A stretch of 63,770 nt of DNA from Opitutia bacterium (GCA_947474365.1 CANJIU010000050.1:1-63770); one strand, 5' to 3'. Numbered from the stretch's first letter, positions 16,410 to 25,100 are shown. Translations and numbers: made by a program. Notes: generated from the sequence alone by a model not told the origin.

Positions 16410-16862
16410 ATGAAAACGACTGTGTTGGCGTCGAGTTTGGCGTTGTTGATGGTATTCGCCGGATGCGTGTCATCCGCGAAGAAAATGGATCGTGTGCAGG
16501 ATGGCATGACCAAGGATCAGGTGCTCACGTTGCTGGGCTCGCCAGACGGAGCACGCCTGCGTGGGAACGTGGAGTATCTGACGTACTATCTCACCGCTGA
16601 TGCCAAAGTGGGTGAACAACCGTACATGGTCCGGCTCGTTAGTGGACGGGTCGACACCGTGGGCCGGTTTGCCCAGCTGGCCGATTTGGAGGGTGCGGGC
16701 AACGGGCGGCCGCAAGCGGGCATGGGCGCAATCCTATCGGCGCAATCGTTTCCGGATGCGGCGGCACAACTACGCCAACTCGCAGCATTAAAGGATCGGG
16801 GCGAGATTTCGGAGGCGGACTTCCTCAAGGCTCGTCAGGAACTCCTCGCGGCCGAAAAGTAG
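16410..16862 (+). CDS. Lipoprotein with BamE/SmpA-like and SHOCT-like domains
   Basis: A 150-residue lipoprotein. LALLMVFAGC is a lipobox, with lipidation expected at Cys19. Residues about 25-60 (MDRVQDGMTKDQVLTLLGSP) match the start of the BamE/SmpA/OmlA fold, in which x-x-G-M-T-x-x-x-V precedes the LGxP turn. The C-terminus, LRQLAALKDRGEISEADFLKARQELL, is a typical short SHOCT helix hairpin. The combination suggests an envelope protein, but it is not necessarily the BAM-complex subunit. A purine-rich ribosome-binding site (agaaagga) lies about seven bases before the ATG, and a strong terminator follows, so it is probably monocistronic. Confidence 0.8.
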   Translation: MKTTVLASSLALLMVFAGCVSSAKKMDRVQDGMTKDQVLTLLGSPDGARLRGNVEYLTYYLTADAKVGEQPYMVRLVSGRVDTVGRFAQLADLEGAGNGRPQAGMGAILSAQSFPDAAAQLRQLAALKDRGEISEADFLKARQELLAAEK

Positions 16863-16889
16863 GAAGCTGCGACGACGCGCAGCCCTACG

Positions 16890-16930
16890 AAAACCGGGCC
16901 CGTCCCACCGTGCCAGGCCCGGTGGGTTTT
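16890..16930 (+). terminator. Rho-independent terminator after the lipoprotein gene
   Basis: ACCGGGCC at 16893-16900 pairs with GGCCCGGT at 16916-16923, with a 15-base loop, followed by gggtttt. It lies 30 bases past the lipoprotein stop and ahead of asnB. Confidence 0.7.
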
Positions 16931-17029
16931 GGCTGGAGTGTGCGTCAAATTTGACGAACCTGTCGGCCTCCCTCTTCATCCGTGCTCCCCGCCCTGGAGT
17001 GGTAATTTCTTCTACCCCCATCCGAACTC

Positions 17030-18958
17030 ATGTGCGGCATCGTCGCCTTCCTGTCCCGCCAACGTCCCGTTTCGCCTGACGCGCTCTCCCGCGCCACCGC
17101 CACGCTGCATCACCGCGGGCCGGACAACCAGCACCAATGGATCTCCGCCGACGGAAGGGTCGGACTTGGCCATGCCCGGCTGAGCATCATCGACCTGACG
17201 ACCGGCGACCAGCCGCTCGTCAGTGAAGACGGCAAGCTGCACCTCGTCGTCAACGGTGAGTTCTACGATTTTGAGCGCATTCGCCGCGAGCTCGAAGGGC
17301 GCGGGCATCACTTCCGCACGCGTTCCGACAGCGAGATCGCCCTCCACCTCTATGAGGACACGGGGGTGCATTGCCTGCCGCAACTGCGCGGTGAGTTCGC
17401 GTTTGCGCTGTGGGATGAGCGCAACCACACGCTTTTCGCCGCACGAGACCGGTTCGGGATCAAGCCCCTCTTCTACGCTGTACACGAGGGCAACCTCTAC
17501 GTGGCGTCCGAAGCCAAGGCGCTCTTCGCCGCCGGCGTGCCCGCGCGCTGGGACCACGAGTATTTTTATCAGGTCGCGACCGGACCGACCCTGCCCGACC
17601 GATCACTCTACGCCGGTGTGCACCAGGTGCCACCCGGTCACTACCTGCTGGCGACGCCCTCCAGTTTCCGGGTGCTGCCGTATTGGGATTTTGATTATCC
17701 CCTGGCGGCCGACCTTGCCGCCCATCGCCGCGACGATGCTTCCTACATCGAGGAGTTCCGCGCCGTGCTCGACGAGTCCGTCCGGTTGCGGATGCGCGCC
17801 GACGTGCCCGTGGGCTGCTACCTGAGCGGCGGCCTCGACTCCTGCGCCGTACTGGGTCTGGCCGCGCGCCACGCCTCGCAGCCGATTCACGCCTTCACCC
17901 TCACCTTCGATCAGGCCGCCTACGATGAGAGCGCGATCGCGAAGGAAATGGCCGCGAAGGCCGGGGCGCATTATTATCCGATTCCGATCAAGCAAGCCGA
18001 CATCGCGGAGCATTTTGCCGACGCGATCTGGCAGGCCGAGACGCTGTTTTTCAACGGCCACGGCGTCTCGAAATTTCTCCTCAGCCGCGCGGTGCGCGAC
18101 GCCGGCTACAAGGTGGTCTTCACCGGGGAGGGCTCCGATGAAATCCTCGGCGGCTATGCCCACTTCCGGCGCGATATGCTGCTGCACAACGCCGAGGGGC
18201 AAAATCCCACGGAAGTGCAACGGCTGCTCCGCGAACTGGAGGACAACAACTCCGTTTCCCGCGGTCTGCTGCTGCCGGCGGGAGAATCCGTTCCCGTCGA
18301 CGCGATCCGACGCACCCTGGGATTTGTCCCGACCTGGTTCGAAATTTTTGGCGCGATGGCGATGAAGCGTCTCTCGGTGCTGGGCGAGGATTTCAAAGGC
18401 CAGTTCGCCGGCCGCGACAGCGCCAGCGTGTTTTTGAATCAATTCGACGTACCGGGCCAGCTGACCGGCCGCGATCCGCTCAACCAATCGCTCTACCTCT
18501 GGTCAAAGGCGTCGCTCCTCAACTACATCCTTGTCGTGCTCGGCGACCGTATGGAGATGGCGCACTCGATCGAAGGCCGGGTGCCGTTCCTCGACCACCA
18601 CGTCGTCGAGTGCCTGCGGCAGGTGCCCGTCGCGCTCAAGGTCCGCGGCATGACCGAGAAATACATCCTGCGCGAAGCGACGCGTCATGTGATCACCGAT
18701 ACGGTGTACCGCCGGCAAAAGCATCCCTTCCTCTCGCCGCCGGTGACAACGCTGCCGGGCGAACGCTTCCACGAGATGCTGCAGGACACGCTGCGCGGGA
18801 GCTCGCTGGCGGCACTGCCGTTCTACGATCAGAAGAAGGTCATCGCGCTCCTCGACCAGCTGCCGGGCATGACCGAAGGCGACCGCGTGGCATGGGACCC
18901 GATGTTCATGTCCATCCTGAGCGCGTGCGTGCTGCAGGAGCGCTTCAGGCTGGGATGA
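17030..18958 (+). CDS. asnB: Asparagine synthase (glutamine-hydrolysing)
   Basis: A 642-residue enzyme that makes asparagine from aspartate, ATP and glutamine amide. The N-terminus is MCGIVAF, with catalytic Cys2 of the class II glutaminase domain (about 1-210), including HHRGPDNQ, RLSIIDL and NGEFYDF. The synthetase domain (about 240-600) has YLSGGLDS, the ATP pyrophosphatase P-loop, and FTGEGSDEILGGY. The length is typical of the bacterial AsnB class that includes amidotransferases for other substrates, so a specialised product cannot be excluded. Nothing next to it suggests peptide or polysaccharide biosynthesis. It converges on the liv operon. Confidence 0.92.
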   Translation: MCGIVAFLSRQRPVSPDALSRATATLHHRGPDNQHQWISADGRVGLGHARLSIIDLTTGDQPLVSEDGKLHLVVNGEFYDFERIRRELEGRGHHFRTRSDSEIALHLYEDTGVHCLPQLRGEFAFALWDERNHTLFAARDRFGIKPLFYAVHEGNLYVASEAKALFAAGVPARWDHEYFYQVATGPTLPDRSLYAGVHQVPPGHYLLATPSSFRVLPYWDFDYPLAADLAAHRRDDASYIEEFRAVLDESVRLRMRADVPVGCYLSGGLDSCAVLGLAARHASQPIHAFTLTFDQAAYDESAIAKEMAAKAGAHYYPIPIKQADIAEHFADAIWQAETLFFNGHGVSKFLLSRAVRDAGYKVVFTGEGSDEILGGYAHFRRDMLLHNAEGQNPTEVQRLLRELEDNNSVSRGLLLPAGESVPVDAIRRTLGFVPTWFEIFGAMAMKRLSVLGEDFKGQFAGRDSASVFLNQFDVPGQLTGRDPLNQSLYLWSKASLLNYILVVLGDRMEMAHSIEGRVPFLDHHVVECLRQVPVALKVRGMTEKYILREATRHVITDTVYRRQKHPFLSPPVTTLPGERFHEMLQDTLRGSSLAALPFYDQKKVIALLDQLPGMTEGDRVAWDPMFMSILSACVLQERFRLG

Positions 18959-18960
18959 TT

Positions 18961-19093
18961 GGGTAAACAGCTGAGAGCTGAGGGTCCAGAGCCGAGAGCA
19001 AATCCGGCGAAGTCCTGCGGAAACCGGTTTTGAAACGCGCCGTCTTGGTCCGCCTCTCAGCTCTGAGCTCTTCGCTCTCAGCTCAGCTTACCC
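18961..19093. terminator. Inverted-repeat region between convergent asnB and liv operon
   Basis: The ends of the 136-bp intergenic gap are complementary: GGGTAA then GCTGAG on the left (18961-18976, with a 3-base bulge) against CTCAGCTTACCC at 19082-19093. Several more copies of agctgag/ctcagct lie inside, so alternative stems can form. It probably acts as a two-way transcription end; no long T-run is present. Confidence 0.45.
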
Positions 19094-19094
19094 C

Positions 19095-21284
19095 TCAATT
19101 CCCCATCACCTCGCCGAACAACACCCAGTTCTTCCCGTCGAAGCGCATCAATTGCAGCGACTCAAGCGGCGCGTAGTCAGTCGGGCTGGTGTTCATCTTG
19201 ATGCCCGGCAGCGTCAGCGACGTCTGGAAGTCCTTCAGGTTGGCCGCCTGCCTCATGATATTCTCCCGGGTCAGCACGTCGCCGGCCTGCCTCAGCACCT
19301 GGACCATGACCTGCGCCGAACCGTAGGCGTTGGCGTTGAAGATGTCGGTCAGGCTGCCCTCTGGGTAGTATTTTTGCATGAAGGCGACCCACTCCCGGAC
19401 GGCCGGATCGTCGGCCCATTGCGGACTGGTGGGATCCTTGATTACACACGACGAGATGATCCCGACCGACTTCTCCCGTCCCGCGGGGGTCAGCACGGAG
19501 CTCACCGAACTGGCGGGCAGCGCGAGATATTGCACGGGCCGCCATCCAATGTCGTACGCCTTTCGGATCGCCTGCGCCGCGAACTTCGTGCCGGCGATAT
19601 TGAAGAACACGTTGGCGCCTGAAGCCTTGAGCTGCACGATTTGTGAATCGACCGTGGGCGCGCTCGTTTCGTAGGACAGCGCGGCGACAATCAGGCCGGC
19701 CTTCGGGCCAAGTCCTTCCTTCAGGCCATCCAGGTAGTCTTTGCCGTAGTCGTCATTCTGGTACAGGACGCCAATCCGCGCCTCGGGCATGGTTTGCAGG
19801 ACGTGCGCGGCGTAGATTTTCGCCTCAGTCCGGTATTCGGGCAGCAGTCCCATCGTCCACGGAAAATGCGCGGGATCGTTCCAGTGACGGGAACCGCTGC
19901 TGAGAAACATCTGCGGCACTTTTTTGGCGTTCACATATTTTCGAATCGCGAAGTTGGGAGCCGTGCCGAGCGTGCCGAAGAGCAACAAGACCTGCTCCTG
20001 CTCGACGAGCCGCCGCGCCGCCTCGACGGTCTTCGGCGGACTGTAGCCGTCGTCGAGGCTGATGAAGGTGATCTTCCGTCCGTTGATCCCGCCCTGCTCG
20101 TTGATCATCCGGAAATAGGCGGCCTCGGTCCGGCCAATGGTGCCCCACGCTGAGGCAGGTCCGCTGTAGGGCATGATGTTGCCGATCTTGATCTCGGTGT
20201 CGGACGCACCGGGATCGTATTTCTTTCCGGACTCCGGCGCGGCCAGCCGCATCATGAGGAGCACCGCGACGGTGGCCGTGGCAACGGCCAGGGCGATCCC
20301 CGGGCCAAACGGAAGGCGGTACCGGGCCCGGAGCCGCTGTAGTCCCCCCGCAATGCCACCAGGCACCGCGTAGACAAAACCAATGAGAAACACCCCGTAG
20401 ATCGCCCACGGCGCCGCCTTGGAGATGTCGCCGGCGAGATTCGGCACGAATTGGATGAAGATCGCGCCGTAAATCGCACCGGAGATCGACGACAGACCGC
20501 CGATCACGATCCCGATTAAAAACGTGATGGAGAGAAACAGCGTGAAGCTGTCGGGTGCGACGAATTGCACGACGATCGCGCCGAGCGCGCCCGCCACGCC
20601 GGTGTACATTGCGGAGACTCCAAATGTGAGCGACTTGGTCAGGGCGAGGTTGACGCCCATCGCCTCGGCCGCGATCGGCTGATCACGGATCGCGATCATC
20701 GCGCGGCCGATGCGGCCGTGGAGCAGGTTCCAGGCGAGCAGGAACATCAGCAACGCCACCCCGAGCGTGAAAAAATAGAGCCACACGTCCTGACTCACGG
20801 GCAGATTGAACGGGGGATTCGGCTTCACGATTACGATGCCCTGCACCCCACCCGTCCACGATTCCAGATGCTTGTACTTGAGCAGCTGGGGCAGCGCCAC
20901 GCCGAGCGCAAAGGTGGCCAGCGACAGGTACAAACCCTCGAGCCGCAGGGCGGGCAGGCCGAACAGAAATCCCGCCACCAGGCACACCACGGCCGCCGCG
21001 GGGAGGGTCGCCCAGTAGGGCACGCCGAACCGTTCCATCAGGATGGCGGCAACATAGGCACCGATCGCGAAGAACGCGCCATGGCCGAGCGAGATCTGAC
21101 CATTGTACCCGGTCAGCATGTTCAGGCCAAGCAGAGCGATCGCATAGATCATCACCTGCGTGAACTGAAACGTATGGTAATTGCTGACGGCAAAGGGCAG
21201 CGCCGTGGCCACGAGTGCGAGGGCGATCACAATTCCCACGGGCCGGCGCGAGGCACCGTTGGCGGTGGAAGGAGGTAGGTTCAT
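19095..21284 (-). CDS. livM: Fused branched-chain amino acid ABC permease LivM and substrate-binding protein
   Basis: A 729-residue fusion. Residues about 1-320 are a LivM-type permease with eight or so membrane segments and the family motifs NMLTGYNGQISLGHG, GLPALRLEGLYLSLATFA and GVNLALTKSLTFGVSA. A further membrane helix (about 328-347) leads into a full LivK/type I periplasmic binding domain (about 360-729: IKIGNIMPYSGPAS, EQGGINGRKITFISLDDGY, IGVLYQNDDYGKDY). These are normally separate proteins. No stop or frameshift lies between them. It is the last gene of livG-livF-livH-livM, 32 bases after livH. The likely substrate is branched-chain amino acids or a related amide. Confidence 0.9.
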   Translation of the reverse strand: MNLPPSTANGASRRPVGIVIALALVATALPFAVSNYHTFQFTQVMIYAIALLGLNMLTGYNGQISLGHGAFFAIGAYVAAILMERFGVPYWATLPAAAVVCLVAGFLFGLPALRLEGLYLSLATFALGVALPQLLKYKHLESWTGGVQGIVIVKPNPPFNLPVSQDVWLYFFTLGVALLMFLLAWNLLHGRIGRAMIAIRDQPIAAEAMGVNLALTKSLTFGVSAMYTGVAGALGAIVVQFVAPDSFTLFLSITFLIGIVIGGLSSISGAIYGAIFIQFVPNLAGDISKAAPWAIYGVFLIGFVYAVPGGIAGGLQRLRARYRLPFGPGIALAVATATVAVLLMMRLAAPESGKKYDPGASDTEIKIGNIMPYSGPASAWGTIGRTEAAYFRMINEQGGINGRKITFISLDDGYSPPKTVEAARRLVEQEQVLLLFGTLGTAPNFAIRKYVNAKKVPQMFLSSGSRHWNDPAHFPWTMGLLPEYRTEAKIYAAHVLQTMPEARIGVLYQNDDYGKDYLDGLKEGLGPKAGLIVAALSYETSAPTVDSQIVQLKASGANVFFNIAGTKFAAQAIRKAYDIGWRPVQYLALPASSVSSVLTPAGREKSVGIISSCVIKDPTSPQWADDPAVREWVAFMQKYYPEGSLTDIFNANAYGSAQVMVQVLRQAGDVLTRENIMRQAANLKDFQTSLTLPGIKMNTSPTDYAPLESLQLMRFDGKNWVLFGEVMGN

Positions 21285-21316
21285 GCCGGTTGGCGAAGGC
21301 GCAGCGGGGAGAATGT

Positions 21317-22189
21317 TCAGACCCGTTTCACCTGGACGCGCCCGAAGAGTCCCGAGGGTCGGACGAGGAGCACGCCGACGATCAGGACGAGCGCGACGGA
21401 CAGCTTGAGTTCGTTGCCGATCACGTAGGTGCCGAGGAGATTTTCCAACACACCGACGAGGAAGCCGCCGAACACGGCGCCGCCGGGACTGTCGATGCCG
21501 CCGATCAGCGCGGCGGCGAAAGCGTAGATGAGGATTCCGGACATCATGCCGGGATCAAGGTACACGACGGGCGCGGCGAGCATGCCGGCGATTGCGCCAA
21601 TGGCGGAGGCAAGGCCCCAACCGAGCGCGAGGATCCAGCCGACACGAATGCCAACCAATTTGCTCGAGGCCGGGTTTTGCGCCACGGCGCGCAGCGCGAG
21701 ACCGAGCGATGTGAAACGGATGAAGGCCCACAGAAGCGTGACGACAGTGAGCGTCACGCCGATGGCGCCGAGGTCGTGCGCGGAGATCAGATTGCCGGCG
21801 AACCCGGATTGCTTTGGGAAGGGGCTGGGAAACGTCTTGATCGTGTAGGTGAAAATCCAGCCGGCCAGGCTGTTGAAAATCACGAGCAGGCCGATGAACA
21901 CGACGACGACGGAGAGCACCGGTGCGTTTTCCACCGGTCGCACGATCACGCGCTCGATCAGCACGCCGAGAGTGAAGGAGAGGACGACGGTGAGAAAAAA
22001 TGCCACCCAGTAGGGCAGACCGGCCTGGAGCATCGCCCACGCGAGATAGGTGGAGAACATCGCGATCTCGCCCTGCGCGAAGCTGACATGGTGCGTCGTC
22101 TGATAGATCATCACCAACGCCAACGCGACGCTGGCGTAAATGCCGCCCGTCGCGAGCCCGGCGATCAGCTGTTGGAGGAAGGATTCCAT
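21317..22189 (-). CDS. livH: Branched-chain amino acid ABC transporter permease LivH
   Basis: A 290-residue inner-membrane permease of the LivH family. It starts MESFLQQLIAGLATGGIYASVALALVMIY, the typical opening, and contains HHVSFAQGEIAMFSTY and the late motif GGIDSPGGAVFGGFLVGVLEN, seen at the subunit interface with the ATPases. About eight membrane segments. It would form a heterodimer with the LivM part of the downstream fusion. It is separated from the upstream livF by a 401-bp highly structured spacer, unusual inside a liv operon. Confidence 0.93.
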   Translation of the reverse strand: MESFLQQLIAGLATGGIYASVALALVMIYQTTHHVSFAQGEIAMFSTYLAWAMLQAGLPYWVAFFLTVVLSFTLGVLIERVIVRPVENAPVLSVVVVFIGLLVIFNSLAGWIFTYTIKTFPSPFPKQSGFAGNLISAHDLGAIGVTLTVVTLLWAFIRFTSLGLALRAVAQNPASSKLVGIRVGWILALGWGLASAIGAIAGMLAAPVVYLDPGMMSGILIYAFAAALIGGIDSPGGAVFGGFLVGVLENLLGTYVIGNELKLSVALVLIVGVLLVRPSGLFGRVQVKRV

Positions 22190-22590
22190 GGCTGGCGTCT
22201 CTAGCTCTGTAGTACGCGGGTCGAATTTTCTGTTACGCGGCGAGGCGCTTCAAGCGGAGACCCGGGCGGACTAACCGCTAATCGGATTTCATCAAGGGAT
22301 GAAATCTTCCAAGTGAGCTTCGGCTCATCGCCTTCGCGGCAAATTTTTGGTGTTCGCTCATCGCGAACTCTCCCGTCCGCGATGAGCGGACCCAAATCGA
22401 GCTCCGTAGCCGATGAGGCGAAGGGGTGATCAAAGTTTCGCCCATCGGCGAAACTCATTAGCGGTTCCACCCTTTTCAATTCCCTTGGTTGCGGCGTCAA
22501 CCGCGTCAGGTCTCGGCGGTGAAATCTTCCGGGATAGGACGGTTTGCGCTGCGTTCGGAAATGAGGGGAAGTTTTCATGAGATCCGGTTT
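22190..22590. other. Structured 401-bp spacer between livF and livH
   Basis: No gene is supported; a 125-codon minus-strand frame here runs straight through the hairpins and has no family resemblance. The core (22273-22466) is bounded by AACCGCTAAT and its reverse complement. Inside, in order, are GATTTCATC/GATGAAATC (22285-22306, 9 bp), TGAGC/GCTCA on a TTCG loop (22314-22327), GTTCGC/GCGAAC (22352-22368), GTCCGC/GCGGAC (22375-22391) and GTTTCGCC/GGCGAAAC (22435-22454, 8 bp). It could be a structured leader of livH-livM, an RNA gene or a mobile palindromic element. Confidence 0.7.
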
Positions 22591-23304
22591 CTAGTTCCCG
22601 AGGTACGAGCGTCGCACGGCTTCGTTTTCTCGGATTTCGGCGGAGGGTCCCGCCAGCACGATGCGACCGGTCTCGAGCAGATAGGCGCGGTCCGCGAGGT
22701 TGAGGGCGAGCGCGGCGTTTTGCTCGACGAGCAAGATGCTCACCTTCTCGGTTTGGTTAATCGTGCGCATGATCCCGAAAATCTCCCGCACCACCAGCGG
22801 CGCGAGGCCGAACGACGGTTCGTCGAGCAACAGCAACCGCGGACGCATCATCAGGGCGCGGGAGATGGCGAGCATCTGCTGTTCGCCTCCGGAGAGAGTG
22901 CCCGCCTGCTGGGTGCGGCGCTCCTTCAGCCGCGGAAAATACGTGTAGATCCGCTCGTAGTCGCGCGCGATTTCGCGTCGGTCTTTCCGCGTGTAGGCGC
23001 CGAGCCGCAGGTTTTCCTCGGTCGTCAGCTGCAGAAAGGTTCCGCGTCCGTCCGGGACGTGCGCGATCCCGCGGCGCACAATGTCCTCCGTGGCCTGCCC
23101 GTCGATCCGGTCGCCCGCAAAGCGGATTTCTCCCGCGGTTTTCACCATGCCGCAGAGCGCCCGCAGCGTGGTGGTCTTGCCGGCACCGTTCGCGCCGAGC
23201 AGCGTGGTGATCGATCCCGTTTCAAGAGTGAACCCGATGCCATGCAGCACGCTCGTCGAGCCGTAGGCGGCATAGAGGCCGCTGACTTCCAGCAGGGCGG
23301 TCAT
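22591..23304 (-). CDS. livF: Branched-chain amino acid ABC transporter ATPase LivF
   Basis: A 237-residue ATPase starting MTALLEVSGLYAAYGS; upstream in-frame sequence overlaps livG and is rejected. Walker A GANGAGKTT, Q-loop, signature LSGGEQQML, Walker B LLLLDEPSFGLAP and the switch His in LLVEQN context are all present. Length is standard for LivF. Its ATG overlaps the livG stop (ATGA, 23301-23304), so LivG and LivF are made together and should form the ATPase dimer for LivH and LivM. Confidence 0.95.
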   Translation of the reverse strand: MTALLEVSGLYAAYGSTSVLHGIGFTLETGSITTLLGANGAGKTTTLRALCGMVKTAGEIRFAGDRIDGQATEDIVRRGIAHVPDGRGTFLQLTTEENLRLGAYTRKDRREIARDYERIYTYFPRLKERRTQQAGTLSGGEQQMLAISRALMMRPRLLLLDEPSFGLAPLVVREIFGIMRTINQTEKVSILLVEQNAALALNLADRAYLLETGRIVLAGPSAEIRENEAVRRSYLGN

Positions 23305-24113
23305 GCGGCGAAGTCCCCCAGATACGCCTGAATCACCTCGGGGTGCCGGCGAATTTCCTCCGGGGTGCCTTCCGCGATCTTGCGGCCGAAATTCAGCACC
23401 ACGATTTGGTCCGAGACACCCATGATCAAGTGCATGTGGTGCTCGATGAGCAGCACGGTGACGCCGCGCTTTTGCCGGATTTCCCGAATGAGGCGGCCGA
23501 GGTCCTCGACTTCCTCGTGATTCAGGCCGCACGCGGGCTCGTCAAGCAGCAGCAGCTTCGGATCGCTGGCGAGTGCCCTGGCCAATTCCACGCGCTTCTG
23601 CGTGCCGAAGGGAAGATCGGAAACGCGGGTGTCGCGCACGGCGTCGAGCTCGAGGAACTGGAGCAGCTCATCCGTGTGGCTCACGGCGGCACGGCGCTCG
23701 CGGTCAACACCGGGCAACCGCACGGCGTTGGCAAAAAAACCGCTTTGCGTCCGGCAATGGCGCCCCACCAGGATGTTTTCGGCCACACTCATCGACTTGA
23801 ACAGCGCCAGATTTTGAAAGGTGCGGCCAATCCCGAGCGGAGCCATCCGGTGCCGGGAAAGGCCGAGCAGGGACTGGCCGTCGAAGACGATGTCACCCTG
23901 TTCGCACGGGTAGATGCGCGACAGACAATTGAGCAACGTGGTCTTGCCCGCACCGTTGGGACCAATCAACCCGCAGATTTTCCCGGCTGGAATGGAAAAG
24001 GAGACGCCGTCGAGCGCGGTGATGCCACCAAATCGGACCCGGACATCCTTGACCGCAAGCAAGGCCTCCGTGGACGGAACGGCCGTGGGAATGGTTTCCT
24101 CCTGAATCGACAT
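23301..24113 (-). CDS. livG: Branched-chain amino acid ABC transporter ATPase LivG
   Basis: A 270-residue ATPase starting MSIQEETIPTAVPS; an ATG 30 bases upstream is an alternative. Walker A GPNGAGKTTLLNCLS, GIGRTFQN (a LivG hallmark), signature region LPFGTQKRVELARAL and Walker B LLLLDEPACGLN are visible, and the switch His is in LLIEHHMH. In the signature the usual LSxG is LPFG, which is normal for LivG. It is the first gene of the operon; its promoter shares the 258-bp divergent region with ric, which holds an FNR-like palindrome. Confidence 0.95.
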   Translation of the reverse strand: MSIQEETIPTAVPSTEALLAVKDVRVRFGGITALDGVSFSIPAGKICGLIGPNGAGKTTLLNCLSRIYPCEQGDIVFDGQSLLGLSRHRMAPLGIGRTFQNLALFKSMSVAENILVGRHCRTQSGFFANAVRLPGVDRERRAAVSHTDELLQFLELDAVRDTRVSDLPFGTQKRVELARALASDPKLLLLDEPACGLNHEEVEDLGRLIREIRQKRGVTVLLIEHHMHLIMGVSDQIVVLNFGRKIAEGTPEEIRRHPEVIQAYLGDFAA

Positions 24114-24280
24114 GAAGTGGGTGGCTCGGCGGTTCGGATGCAAGCGGGCGTGAACCCAAACCGGATCGGGGCGAGTCGATGAATCAATGAATCACAACCC
24201 GCAGCGCGATGGAAAAATGCGTTCGAAGGAATTTTCACGAGCCCCAGCGCAGGTTCAGCGGGTCGGATTGATTCACAAGG

Positions 24281-24298
24281 CCTTGACCTCAATCAAGG
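24281..24298. promoter_or_regulatory. FNR/DNR-type palindrome between livG and ric
   Basis: CCTTGAC-CTCA-ATCAAGG is an 18-base near-perfect palindrome, differing at one position from the FNR/DNR/NnrR consensus TTGAT-N4-ATCAA. It lies 74 bases before the ric start and about 168 bases before livG. Since ric-type proteins repair nitric-oxide damage and are often controlled by FNR-family regulators, the site most likely serves ric. The regulator itself is not in the window. Confidence 0.6.
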
Positions 24299-24371
24299 CG
24301 CAGGAGGGACACCGGTGCTATTCTTGAGCGGTCGTCATTCAGGCTCATTCCCACCGCTCATTTCCTCTCCT

Positions 24372-25100
24372 ATGAATCCTCCCTCCCTCGCCGTTCCCAT
24401 GACCGTTGGCGAAATCGTCGCCCGCCAGCCTCTGCTTGCCCGCATTTTCGAGCGCGTTGGTATCGATTACTGCTGCGGCGGAAAAAAGACCCTGCAGGAG
24501 GCTTGCACCGCCAAGGGTCTCGATGCCGCCACCGTGCTCGTCATGTTGGACGCCGCCTCCCTGATGGCGGATGCGCGACCAGTCGTCGACGCGGCGGCGA
24601 TGTCGCTCACCGCGCTCGCCGATCACATCGAGCAATCTCACCATGCCTATCTGAAGGAAGAGCTGCCGCAGCTCGTGGAAAAGGCCGCGAGGGTCGCCAT
24701 GAAACACGGCTGGAGGGATTCGCGTCTACCCGAGGTCGCCGCGACAGTGCGGGCGTTGGCCGACGAGATGTTCCTGCACATGGCCAAGGAGGAACAGATC
24801 CTTTTTCCACTCGTGCGGCAATTCGAGCAGGGCGGACCGGCGACAAGCCACTGCGGCACGATTGCCAATCCGATCCGGGTGATGGAGCTGGAACACGACA
24901 ACGCCGGCGGCGCCCTGGCGCGGCTGCGGGAACTGACCGACGGATTTAAGCCGAACGCCGAGGCCTGCAACACGCACCGCGCCCTGCTGGCCGGGCTGGC
25001 TCATCTGGAGACGGATTTGCACGAGCACGTGCACAAGGAAAACAACGTGCTCTTTCCGCGGGCGCTCGCCCTTGAGGTCCAACTCGTCACGGCTGGATGA
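24372..25100 (+). CDS. ric: Iron-sulfur cluster repair di-iron protein (RIC / YtfE / ScdA family)
   Basis: A 242-residue cytoplasmic protein that repairs iron-sulfur clusters after nitric oxide or oxidative stress. The N-terminal ScdA-like domain (about 8-65) carries GIDYCCGGKKTL with the paired Cys. The hemerythrin-like four-helix domain (about 80-235) supplies di-iron ligands: HIEQSHHAYL, MFLHMAKEEQILFP, LEHDNAGG and LHEHVHKENNVLFP. Length and order match RIC. The start at MNPPSLAVPMTVGEIV is chosen over an upstream ATG; a third Met inside this segment is also possible. An FNR-like palindrome precedes it. Its 3-prime end overlaps the sulfatase end by 14 bases on the other strand. Confidence 0.92.
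   Translation: MNPPSLAVPMTVGEIVARQPLLARIFERVGIDYCCGGKKTLQEACTAKGLDAATVLVMLDAASLMADARPVVDAAAMSLTALADHIEQSHHAYLKEELPQLVEKAARVAMKHGWRDSRLPEVAATVRALADEMFLHMAKEEQILFPLVRQFEQGGPATSHCGTIANPIRVMELEHDNAGGALARLRELTDGFKPNAEACNTHRALLAGLAHLETDLHEHVHKENNVLFPRALALEVQLVTAG

Noticed and set aside
22201..22578. 125-codon minus-strand frame between livF and livH
   Set aside because: It runs through a dense array of hairpins, has no protein-like domains and no homology I recognise; the structure explains the sequence better than coding does.
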